From NCBI GenBank assembly GCA_963693285.1, contig OY848919.1, positions 7,807,461-7,871,460 on the forward strand: 64,000 nt of DNA. Reading direction: 5' to 3'. Of the stretch, positions 11,545 to 21,933 are shown one piece after another. The notes beneath the pieces were generated by a model that saw only the letters and a list, made by a program, of their open reading frames with translations, was not told where the DNA came from and made no database searches. Position 1 is the first letter of the stretch; each line of letters begins with the position of its first letter. A program made the translations under genes and the position numbers. Source of the DNA: Xestospongia muta (lineage: Eukaryota; Porifera; Demospongiae; Haplosclerida; Petrosiidae).

Positions 11545-12665
11545 CATAACAATGTGTCAACTACTTTAATATTATTTTGTTAATTATTGTTCAATTCTGT
11601 TTGAACATTTAAAACATTAAGACAATTAGTTGTGTAATAATATTCATTGTATAAATCAATCACCTATAAGCTGATACCTCAGAATATACATGTGCAGAGA
11701 TGCCTAAACTTTGTATTGCAAGTGTCATGCAAATACAAGTATGCTTTGAGGAATGTTGTTTAACTGGTGTGAAGTAGATACTATGTTTACTATGAATGTA
11801 TTTGCTTGCCTCACAGCTTTAAGTGTAAAGATATTAGACCAAAGTAAATGTTGTGACTAGTCCAGAAATAGTTTGTGTGATATGAACACACTAAAATTAT
11901 ATGAAACATTTTGAACAGAAGTAGTCACTTTTAATAAATTCACGGCTACATGTATTAAATTATGTCAGTTTTTTCAGTTGCTATGTTTTTCCATTAACTT
12001 TACCATCATCAAAATGTTGTATAAAAGAGACATATATTGACAAGGACAAAGTCTGTTCAATATCATAGATAATTGTTACCATTTGCTTTCTTACTGTTTT
12101 CTACGCTGACTTTCAGTAGCCTGGCTAATAAACCATGGTACAGTGTTTTATAATAGCTATATGAGAAAATGGTCAAAGGAAATGTGTCTTCTACTTCATT
12201 GGACAATTCAACTATCACATTTCAATTTACTATGTTACATTTATTAGACCATTATAGAACCTCGTTATTTTATATGCCTTTTGTCTCTTCATGATAATTA
12301 CAATGCAGCATTCAGCAAATTTCTTTTTACAACTATCAATAAGTATTTATATTGTTAGTCTTCAAGTGTGAAGGAGAAATTAATCACTTCAATGTGCTCT
12401 AGTCTTCTGTTGAATTATATAAAATGCATTTTGTTAATACTTTCTATTTTTCTACAATATTCATATATTGTATAATAGAATTTAGTATCCTTCCTATTAA
12501 TCACAAGAATATCCATGTGTTAAATATATGTGGTTCATAACTTAGGCTTTTCTACATTTCCTTTTGTTTTTACTGCTGACATTGCTAGATACATGGAGGA
12601 TGTACTTAGCAACAAAGGATTACATTTATCTGCATTCTTGTACTTGTCATAATTTTATATTTATT
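11545..12665. other. AT-rich, intron-like
   Basis: No exon is recognised between the two flanking exon groups. Confidence 0.3.
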
Positions 12666-12667
12666 AG

Positions 12668-13040
12668 ATATTTTAAAGTGCCCTCCTGATGAACATGATC
12701 TGCTTAAAATACTGGCTGATACATGTTGTAGTTGGTAAGTTATTGGTAAATCAAAAAGTTATTGGAAAGTATAGAAACATCTTCAAATGATGATATAATT
12801 AGGCTTTTGAAAGTAATTGATGAGTGGAATACAACTCAATCCTTACCTTTTATATGGGAGACAGTGATCTCAACAATGGAAAACAGCTTGGTTAATAACA
12901 AGAAAAAAGCTAATGAGATACATAAACATGTGGGCTACCTCTACATACCACTGAATAAAGATGTGCAGTCTGAAACATTAATTTTTTGCAACATTTTGGT
13001 CTTTTCTTGTATGCTAACTTTTGCTGTAACAATATGTTAA
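12668..13040 (+). pseudogene. Broken death-domain exon pair
   Basis: Segment 12668-12734 follows a TTAG acceptor and reads DILKCPPDEHDLLKILADTC then CSW, ending at GTAAGT. Segment 12759-13040 reads LLESIETSSNDDIIRLLKVI, then DEWNTTQSLPFIWETVISTM, then NNKKKANEIHKHVG, which fits helices 3-6 of a death domain. Death domains mediate homotypic binding in apoptosis and immune signalling. The link fails. Only 24 nt separate the pieces, reading through meets TAA, and the phases do not match. The stretch corresponding to helix 2 seems to have lost bases, so I call a pseudogene. A hydrophobic tail (NILVFSCMLTFAVTIC) precedes the stop. Confidence 0.55.
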
Positions 13041-13620
13041 TAGATTATTCACAAGTATTTAGTAATCAATATGGTTTATGTCTAACCTACGCACCCATCT
13101 AAATAAATAGAGGTTGCTAAGAAGCCTCAAATCTCTGTGTCTGAGTGTGGTTGCTATGTAATTTGTGGCAGTTTTGCTGTGTCATTGTGTGGAAGGACTG
13201 TTATATTATAGAATTTCTCCATAGGACATTTCTTCATATTACCTAGTTGCACTTTTTGAGAAGTCATATTAAGTCCATTCCATTGTACAGTGTATGTTTT
13301 TATTACTTTTCTTGAGGAAACATGTAACTCATGTGATCATGAATCAGTATTCAATTCAAGTGACTAACAATCAGTTATAACAACCAATATATCTTAACAG
13401 TGATGTAGTAGTGGAGACATTGATTTGCCTCTCACCTCAAAAAGTAAGTTGATTGCTGTTACAATGTGTTTGGTTATGCTATAATCATTTAACACCTTTA
13501 TGTAATTTAATCATTCCCTTATTTGGTCACAGTTCTTCCAGATCTTTCTGTACCATATGCTCTAGCACGTGTTATGTTTAGAACTTTCTAGTTTTTCATT
13601 TTTTTGTTCTATGATATAGT
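13041..13620. other. Spacer
   Basis: No feature is recognised. Confidence 0.3.
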
Positions 13621-13624
13621 CTGT

Positions 13625-13740
13625 TGATTCTCTCTCTCTCTCTCTCTTCTCTCTTATTTTGGTAAAATCAATAAAGTAATATTTGACTCTCATTCTCTGT
13701 TGTGTCGTGGATATTAACTAATCAGTGGTATTCGCAATCT
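13625..13740 (+). other. Possible 3' end of a BEL/Pao LTR with primer-binding site
   Basis: A (TC)n tract (13631-13650) is followed by AATAAA (13669-13674) and then TGGTATTCGC near 13725. This resembles an LTR polyadenylation signal and a primer-binding site beginning TGG, 170 bp upstream of the gag-like frame. No matching 3' LTR was found in the window, so the call is tentative. Confidence 0.25.
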
Positions 13741-13890
13741 GTACTAAGTTCAATCATATTTTTGGTCCACCAAACCAGATACATCTCCCTGTACTTCATT
13801 CCAATAGAGCAGCAGTCTCTCTGGCTTAGTATCAGATATTCATTGTACAGTCCTCTCTTAAATCCTTTATCATTGTAACTCATCACACTC

Positions 13891-15065
13891 ATGCAATCTA
13901 CCGCTAATCCTTGGGAACTCACTAAAATAAGGAGAAGAAGAGGTGTAACTTGTTCTTCAATCACTCGCCTCGAAACACGTCTTTGTGAAGCTATCTCGGA
14001 TCAACTCACTACTGCTGATCATGCCCAAGAGCTGACAGTTAAACTCGAAACACTGGAAGCATATCATCTGCAACTTGTTGACTTGCTAGATGAAGGTGAA
14101 GATGAAGTGTTAGAAAAGGAACAGGAGATACTCGACGAACATGACGACCTTGTTGCTGACATGAATATTCGCCTCAAGCGTTTAGGTTCGATTGCTACAC
14201 CATCATCAGGAAAAGGGAATCATCGCCACATGTGACGCTATCACAGCATTATCAATAGACCATGATGATGTTTCTCTGATTGAACAATACAAAGCACAGT
14301 TATCCAATTACAAGACAGAGTTGTCTACTATCTATACAAAACTACTATCTGTCAATGATGAAGGTGTTGTGCAAGACCAACTAACAATTCACTCCAAACT
14401 TGAAGTTGTACTATTTGAATGTTTCCATTACATCCGAAAGCTTCTGAAAACATACAAAACCTCTGAATCTACCATTATTATGACCACCTCTCCATCTCAT
14501 AGCACTGGATTGGGTGTGCGACTTCCTAAATTGGCAGTTCCAACTTTTGATGGTAACATTCTCCACTGGAGACAATTCTGGGAGCAGTACTGTGTGTCTA
14601 TTCACAATTGCCCAAATTTATATAATGCCGAGAAACTTGTATATCTACAGCATCCCCTCAAGGATGGTTCTGCCAAGCCTATAATAGAAGGGCTTTCTCA
14701 GTCAGGAGAACAGTATACTGAGGCAGTGAATTGTCTAACAGCCCGATTTGATCGTCCTCGTTTGATACATCAGACTCATGTTAAGATGATTCTTGACACA
14801 TCCCAAGTTCGTGATGGTAGTGGTCGAGAACTACGACGTTTACATGATGTTGTTCAGCAACATATTCATGTCCTGAAATCCATGGAACAGGAGCTGTCCC
14901 CTTTGTTCATTACTTCTATCATCGAATTGAAGTTGGACCCAACTACTATGTTTGAGTAGCAACGACATACTCAGTCTCAGAACGAGGTGCCACATTACCG
15001 AGAGATGTTGGAGTTCCTCGATCGTCGTGCTCAAGCATCAGAGATTCTACACCCAGTAAAAGCCA
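13891..15065 (+). pseudogene. BEL/Pao retrotransposon gag-like remnant (DUF1759 type)
   Basis: Three overlapping frames cover a gag-like polyprotein start. The first (13891-14235) has ITRLETRLCEAISDQL and an acidic coiled-coil-like region. The second (14192-14959) has a further helical part and then the recognisable block VRLPKLAVPTFDGNILHWRQ followed by FWEQYC, typical of the DUF1759 region of BEL/Pao gags (LPKL.LP.F.G....W..FW). It continues with LYNAEKLVYLQHPLKDGSAK. A TAG at 14957 interrupts a frame that continues with HYREMLEFLDRRAQASE, and homology stops near 15065. The frameshift near 14200 and the stop show it is dead. Protease, RT and integrase are absent. Confidence 0.75.
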
Positions 15066-15299
15066 ATCTAATTGAAAAAAGCAGGCTACATTTGTGTAGA
15101 CTGTCAAAGTTTAAACTATCCATTCATGAGTGGAGATACTGTGATTACAAAGTATGTCACACATGTGCAAATTCATTTTTATGGTACTTGTACATCCATA
15201 GATGTGCAACAGTCCAACAAAGAGTAATGCCTGTGATTGTGGAATATTTGTCTGCATGGTAAGACTTAATTAACTTGCATAATGTTCATTTACATTTAC

Positions 15300-18102
15300 A
15301 GGCAGCAAAGTGTTTCATCGAGAAGAGAAAATTAAATTTTAAAGAAGTGTAAAAGATGGCTAATTGCATAGGCATGTTACATAAATCACAGAGTGAAGCT
15401 CGAATAGCTCGAACAATGATCTTGTTGGAGCTAAATAATCTTCATAAGCAAGAAAGTTAGTGATTCACACAAAATGCTTAGATAAGTCATTTCTTATTGA
15501 TAACCAGTCTTGTACACTATGTCTGAAAGCAACAGCAATGATGATAATGAATTTCCACCAGTACACTTTAACTCTAAATGTGAGTTGTTAAACACAAAAC
15601 ATTCCATTCCAGTTTCTTCTATTTAGTAGTTAACAACAAAACAGAGACAAGTGAAACAATGCAATCAGAAATGTCAGGTATTAATGCCCACAAAATCCCA
15701 CTGAATAAGAACAATGGTTTGGCACTTAAAACAATATTATCCATTGATGATAGTTTGCCTGTGTTGTCATTGGATGACGAAAACCTCAATTTAAAAGACA
15801 TAAAAGTATTAAAAAACAGTGAAAATTTTATTTCATCTAAGGTACAGTCCATCTTAAATGTCTAATCATTAATAATACACTCAAATAAATGTAGACAGTA
15901 TACTTTTTTATAAATGTTTTGAAGACAATTAGTAACAACAAATTTTGAAACCTTTTATATAGTCAGTAATTGAAATAGTCATGTATGTCATGCTTGAATA
16001 ATACTCTATTATAAAGGATTTGGGCTATGTTAAAGTCATAAACAGTGCTGACTTGCAAATTTGCATGACAAGAAAATCCATGTCAGAATTTGATTTAACA
16101 TTTACATTAGTTAATTAAATTTAACAGTATGTGGCAAAGTATCTCAGAATACCATATGATGAGGATGATTTTGAGGTAAAGACTGTTTATTATATGTTGA
16201 CATTATCTATAAAAATAGCTGACAACTCACAAGAAATGGATCCTTAAAATAAGGTATGTTGTCCATGAAGTAATGTATAATTATTAATACATTGTCTGTT
16301 AATTCCTAGCTGTTCAGTAGCAGAAGTGCATATGGAAAATGTTCCTCCAGATTACGTAGAAACCATTAAAACTTATGTCAACTCAGGTACATTATCAACT
16401 ACATGATTACTGAATGATTGTAATTCCAATCTTTGTTAACTTTAGGCTGTGATAGAGACAATAAAGTTAATTATATAATGGATCGTAAGCATATTGTTCT
16501 ATAAATTCTATTTCAATTGATATTTAGCAGAAGATTTAGAGGACAATGACATACTACTTCCATCACTTACATCTGAACTAGTAATAGATAAGGATGACAT
16601 CTTTTGTACTAAACAAAAATGGGGCAAGGAGTTTTACCTTAAAAGTTATCCAAACTTTAGACGTGACAAATCAGATCAGTATGTTATTCATATATGTGAA
16701 TACTATAGCTAATACTCTATCATTGTATCAGTGACAGCATATTTACAAGAAGGTTCATTAGAACAACAATCAAAGCAAACGAAGTATGTTTACAAGTATC
16801 ATTTAAAATTTAAAAAATCATGTGTTTATGATATACAAATAGCACACAATCAGACAATTATTAAATGGAGAATGTTGCAGTGATTTTTGTAAAGTAAAGT
16901 ATGTGGATAATGGCTGGCCAATTGACCTTGATGATATGGTGAGAATATCAGTCTAACAAACAATTATTTCATACAAGTTTCATGTAGCTAATGGAAATTG
17001 ATTACTATTTACTTGCTTTGGCGAGTGATTGTCTAAAAAACCTGCTTTTTATTTAAGTGATTTTATGAAATCAATCATCTGGCCAGAGGTAATTCCAGAT
17101 AATAATTATAAGACATAACCTCATTGAATTACACTTATAGGTTCTCACTTTGTTAATAATGGAGAAATTTCACTTTTCATATGAAAAAGCAGTTAAGTGC
17201 CTTCTACAAAGACAACTTCCCTCTATCTAAACACGAATTTCTTGATTTTAGATTAAGCAACTTATTGAAAAATAGTTCATTTGTAAATTATATGCTTCTA
17301 AATCTTCTTATGTGTTCTAACAAAAACACTAACCTTCAGACGTCTTTTCAGTGTAGCCTCATATTCAAAATAACACAAGTTTCCTTGTAGCAGGGTCATG
17401 TAGTGATGGGACATTAATTAGGCTTCTGCAGCAGCACATCAAATGAGGAATGCAGGTATCGTTATAGTAAAGCTGTAAAAATGGCTGAAGGTGTAAATAT
17501 TTATGTGTATTTTAATGAAATATATCTATACATGAAAAGTAAAGAAAAGAACAAAGCCGCCATTGCAGGTGAAATAGCAGAGAAGACACAAAAAAGATTG
17601 TCTATAGGAGAAAAGGGTCACTTTCAGATATACCTCCCACGAAAAAATATTTAATTTGATCTTGAGGTACTTATTTTACCAGTGTATATACATAGGTTGG
17701 CAGTAGCCAACATGTTCTTAAAAAAAATTTGTCAGATGGCTGAAGAGACCAATTACGACAATTCAATCTTGTAGCATCTCTTAAAGTTCTAGACAGAGAT
17801 CATAGAAGGTTGCAACAAGGCCATATGTAGATACATTCAACAAATTATGGCAAAACCATTCAGTGTTTCCATTTTTACAAAAGGAGTGAAAATATGTCAC
17901 AATTTCACCAAAGACCAAGTTTTATACTTGGATACAACAGTTTAAAGAGCACCAACTATGAGTCAAACACATCATTATACTATGCTATTGTTGTTGGACA
18001 TCTAATGAAAGGCCAGCCACCTGTTGCAGTCGCTGAGTTTATTTCAACAGAGTATTCTGTAATGGCCTTTTCCCATTTCCATAAAAACTTTCATCTACAT
18101 GA
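15300..18102 (+). pseudogene. Spliced, decayed MULE-like transposase gene
   Basis: A chain of short segments with good splice sites runs along the plus strand. These include 15659-15865 (LNKNNGLALKTILSIDDSLP), 16127-16175 (YVAKYLRIPYDEDDFE), 16311-16385 (VHMENVPPDYVETIKTYVNS), 16532-16679 (WGKEFYLKSYPNFRRDKSD), about 16860-16938 (GECCSDFCKVKYVDNGWP) and 17181-17350 (LSKHEFLDFRLSNLL). The last part has HNFTKDQVLYLDTTV, then after a frameshift LYYAIVVGHLMKGQPPVAVA. LYLDTT and the following LYYA...G look like the first catalytic strand region of MULE/NOF-type transposases. Stops and frameshifts occur between 17150 and 17950. The copy is cut at 18102 by the 12.7-kb element. The family call is by resemblance only. 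Confidence 0.4.
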
Positions 18103-18108
18103 AGGATA
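18103..18108. repeat. Target-site duplication, left (AGGATA)
   Basis: AGGATA directly precedes the left terminus TATGAGAGG and is identical to the six bases after the right terminus (30789-30794). Confidence 0.9.
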
Positions 18109-18340
18109 TATGAGAGGTAATTAGTGCCAAAATAACCACATTAAAAAAGGCTAGTGAAATCTTACAGAGGGTAGTCAAGTTTTAAATAAGGTGGTGGTTT
18201 TTTAAAATGGGGTAGTGGATTTTTAAAAATAGGGTAGTGGTTTTCAATGTAGTAGCATTTAAAAAGGGTAGTCCTTTTGTGCAAAAGATAGTCTATTTTG
18301 AAGTAGGGTAGTGTCTTAAGAAGTAAGATTGTGTCTTTTA

Positions 18341-18490
18341 ATGTGATAATATTCAATACGGTTGTGTTTTTTTAAGTTGTATAGTATCTATCAATGTAAA
18401 GTATTTTTTGGCTGGTGTGATAATATTCAATACGGTTGTGTTTTTTTAAGTTGTATAGTATCTATCAATGTAAAGTATTTTTTGGCTGGT
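18341..18490. repeat. 75-bp tandem duplication inside the left TIR
   Basis: The unit TGTGATAATATTCAATACGG...TTTTTTGGCTGG occurs twice in a row (about 18341-18415 and 18416-18490). The right TIR has one copy, so the duplication is later than the TIR pair. Confidence 0.9.
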
Positions 18491-19404
18491 AAACTGATGG
18501 TCTATTTAAAAAAGAGTAAGGTTTTTTACAGATACAATACTGAGCTTGAGTTCTTTTAATTTTTAGAAATCAGTATAGTGTTTTCAAAGTGATAAGATTA
18601 TAATTTTTTAATTGTGTAAAATGATGGTCTACTTTAAATAGGACAGATATCTTTTAGAAATAGGATAAAGTCTTTGGAGCAAAGTAAAGACTGTTACAAG
18701 ATTGTATGGTTGATAAATACAGGGGTTGGGTTGAGGGGGCTGGCTCCAGATATTAGGGAATTTGAATGTCTTCAGAGTGAAATGTAAATGTTCCAAGAGC
18801 AGTAGTGTTTATCTCTAGTTTAACACAGGTACATGTACATGTATATTTGTTATTTCAAGACAACAATATTGTTCAATGTACCTAATTGACGATGACATCA
18901 TTGTTCCTCAAATGTCAGAAATGTTGTATTTGTGCAAACTCTACACAGAAGAATATTTCCATTGAGTCAGAGTAAGCATAAAAAGACAATGACTTAAATT
19001 AACTAGCAAGGTGAGTTCAAGACTGATGACTCCCCTTGCTAAAAACCTTTAAATCTACTTGTCAAGAGTTGGAGTCCTCTCAAAGTCTTGAAAAATAAAG
19101 TATAAATTGAATACAGAATGTTATCACCATGTTCGTGTTATCGTGGCAATCTGAAGTTGATTAGACTTATAATACCACTAGTATATACAACCTTATCGAC
19201 TCCTCATTATCTGTATGCATGAGCTTCATTGTTCAATTATCATGCTTCATTATCTGTCTTCGGCCTGCTTTATCTCTGTCTCCTCTCCTCTCTCTCATGA
19301 CATATTATTATATATTAAACTTTAACATTTATTTATCATATTTCCTTAGTTTAATCATATCAATCTAACAACTCTTATTTAATTATAATTATTAAAGCAG
19401 TCTG

Positions 19405-19414
19405 TGCATGCGCA
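19405..19414 (+). promoter_or_regulatory. NRF-1-like palindrome upstream of the integrase
   Basis: TGCATGCGCA, close to the animal NRF-1 motif (GCGCATGCGC), lies about 200 bp upstream of the integrase ATG in the left TIR. The right TIR has TGCATGCACA at the matching place, so the CpG is lost there. A role as promoter is inferred. Confidence 0.35.
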
Positions 19415-19611
19415 ATCACCAGGTAGTCATTTGGCTGTCACAAATATTAACTGTTATTACACTATTGTTAATTAAAAATGGGTGTTGTGTACTCAATACC
19501 AGTATCGAAGCATAGAGTACCCAGCATTAACGGATTTCCGGGTTCAGTATAAGTGAATTCAGCCTCGTACCCAGGTATTCTACTTTACTTGGTGCGGGGC
19601 TAAAGTGAACT

Positions 19612-20933
19612 ATGTCTTCTGAGTGGAGTATAAATGCTCTTAGGAGGATCACTAGCAACTTTGAAGCTCTCTCAGACGGAAGAAACATATGTTTTGATGT
19701 TTTAGAATCATCTTTACTCTGTTTGGAGCTTGTTTATCGAGAATTTATTGTTGCAGAAAGTATAAGAGTACTAAGTTTGAATGAACAGGCAGGACTCAAC
19801 TTTATTAGATTTGCTCTTGACATACTTAAGAACGTCAGAGATCGTGCTTCAGAAAATACAGAGCAATCTTCACCCCCAGTTGAGTACAATGGACTTATTG
19901 GCCGGCCTAGATTTGTTATTCCAAGACAGCAATTGTTGTATCTCGTTGAAAATCACTTCACTGTCCCCCAAATGTCAGATATGCTTGGGGTATCTGTGAG
20001 AACTCTTCACAGAAGACTGTCCCAGTATGGTCTTTCTATTCGTTCCCAGTATTCAGAAGTAACAGACAACGACTTGGACAGACTGATAAAAAGCATTCAT
20101 GATCAATTCCCCATGTGCGGATACCGTCAAATGAATGGGCATCTATTATCTCAAGGGTTTAGAATACAACAGTGGAGAATCAGAGACTCCCAAAGAAGAA
20201 TCTGTCCTGAAGGAACAATGATGCGTCAATTGAGATGTCTTCATAGGCGAGAATACAGAGTGGCAGCACCAAGGTCTCTATATCACATAGATAGCAATCA
20301 TAAATTGATCAGGTGAAGTCATTATCTACTTAATCAGTTACAATTATCACATTTATATCATAATTGGGTCTATAATCGTTTTCTATTTAATTTATAGATG
20401 GAGGTTTGTTATTCATGGATGTATTGATGGATTCAGTCGTAGAATAATATACCTACATTGCGCTGACAATAATCGAGCAGAAACTGTCCTGCAACTATTT
20501 GTTGACCAAGTAAGAATCACTGGACTGCCAAGTAGAGTACGTTCAGATAGAGGTGGTGAAAATGTACGTGTTGCAGCATTCATGCTTCAACATCCTCTCA
20601 GAGGTCCAGGTCGAGGTAGCTTCATTACTGGACGCAGTGTTCACAACCAAAGAATTGAGAGACTCTGGCGTGATGTATTTCTGCAATGTACTATTCTTTT
20701 CTACCAACTCTTTCACTATATGGAGGATCAGGACATATTGGATATTGATGATGAAGTACATCTCTTTTGTCTCCATTATGTATATATACGACGAATAAAC
20801 TCTGCATTACGTCTCTTTCAGGATGCTTGGAACAACCATCCTCTGTCATCTGAAGGATATCTTAGTCCAATGCAGCTTTGGATTAGTGGACTATGTAGAC
20901 AACCTCCACCTGATGAGCTAACAGAGGTATTTT

Positions 20934-20973
<40 letters not shown>

Positions 20974-21733
20974 ACTTGCATGGATGGATTAAAGACACCG
21001 CCCATTCTATATTTCCATAAAGCAGAAAGCGTTCAATATGACTGATATTGCACGTTCAATATGATACTAACATTAATTTTCATTGAGATTATTGATTGTT
21101 TTCTAAGGAATGTTTCATGCTGGCTATCTAGGTTGACCATATCTTCCTTTCCTGCTCGGGTTTCCTTTCCTTTTCACACTTTCCAATTCTCTTTAGTTGC
21201 TTCCTCAAATTAATTGGCTTGTGCTTAGTAACACATAGCAACAAATGAATTCAAACAGTAAAACTGACAAGAAATGAAAGTACAGTTCAAGTAATGGTAA
21301 ACCAGATAATGTACTGTTAGTGTTATACAGGTTACTTGGGTTATGGTCTCAAGACTGATACAGTACTCAGCTTTGCCTCATGCTGTATCAGTCTCTTGAC
21401 CTCACCTCTCATGCCATATAACCTGTAGAGCACAATAACAGTACATTATCTATTATATTTTGTGTTAACAAATGTCTATATGCACTTAACTAATCTTGTT
21501 TCTTTCAACAGGAGGAGGCACAACTATATGGAGTTGACTGGGATGGTCCGTTATCAACAGAAGATGATCTGAGTACTCCTAATGAAATTATTGTTCCTGC
21601 TATAGAATGTCCTCTGAATGAAAATGATTATTCTGAGCTACAGGAAGCAGTTCAAGTACTTTCTCCCTCAACCAACTATGGCATTGACTTGTATTCAGCA
21701 ACAGTTGGTTTTGTGAAGAACAGATTATGTTAA
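19612..21733 (+). CDS. DDE integrase/transposase of the 12.7-kb element (three exons, 483 aa)
   Basis: Exons 19612-20312, 20398-20926 and 21512-21733 join in phase with GT-AG introns and no stop. The protein has a variable N-terminus, a helix-turn-helix region (about 104-150, with [20 protein letters not shown]), an IS3-like helical segment ([13 protein letters not shown]) and an rve-type catalytic core. Visible catalytic residues are D227 in YHIDSNH, D284 in VRSDRGGEN and E321 in NQRIERLW, giving a D-56-D-36-E arrangement like retroviral and IS3 integrases. The acidic C-terminus ends VGFVKNRLC. It would cut and join the TIR ends. Intron 2 holds a (TA)n run. I chose the first ATG because it lies just inside the TIR and no earlier in-frame ATG is seen. 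It looks intact. Confidence 0.88.
20938..20970. repeat. (TA)n microsatellite in intron 2 of the integrase gene
   Basis: About sixteen TA dinucleotides immediately after the donor of exon 2. Confidence 0.95.
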
Positions 21734-21933
21734 TAATTAGAATATACCCTTTCCAAATCTGTTAATTTTTACACCAGACATTGAATATCACAAATCAAAA
21801 TTGATCACCAAATCATTATGTATATATTGATAAGTGACAAATGAAGTAACCGATTATGAATACTGATGATGAGAAATACTGAGAGTGCATAGTTTAAGAG
21901 ATAATGTAGCATGTACATATTGTAACAGAACAG

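Larger units (their letters stand above)
18109..19523. repeat. Left terminal inverted repeat
   Basis: Matches the reverse complement of 29386-30788 almost base for base over the outer 250 bp. The outer third has recurring GGTAGTG or GGGTAGT motifs spaced roughly 25-40 bp, separated by T/A runs, which are candidate transposase-binding sites. Relative to the right copy it carries an extra 75-bp tandem duplication (18341-18490) and lacks about 65 bp near 18560. Its inner part probably holds the integrase promoter. Confidence 0.92.

Noticed and set aside
13625..13740. Confident LTR boundaries for the BEL/Pao remnant
   Set aside because: No second LTR and no TG...CA pair with a target duplication could be found.
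18162..18559. Short open frames inside the left TIR
   Set aside because: Low-complexity T/A-rich readings that differ between the two TIR copies.
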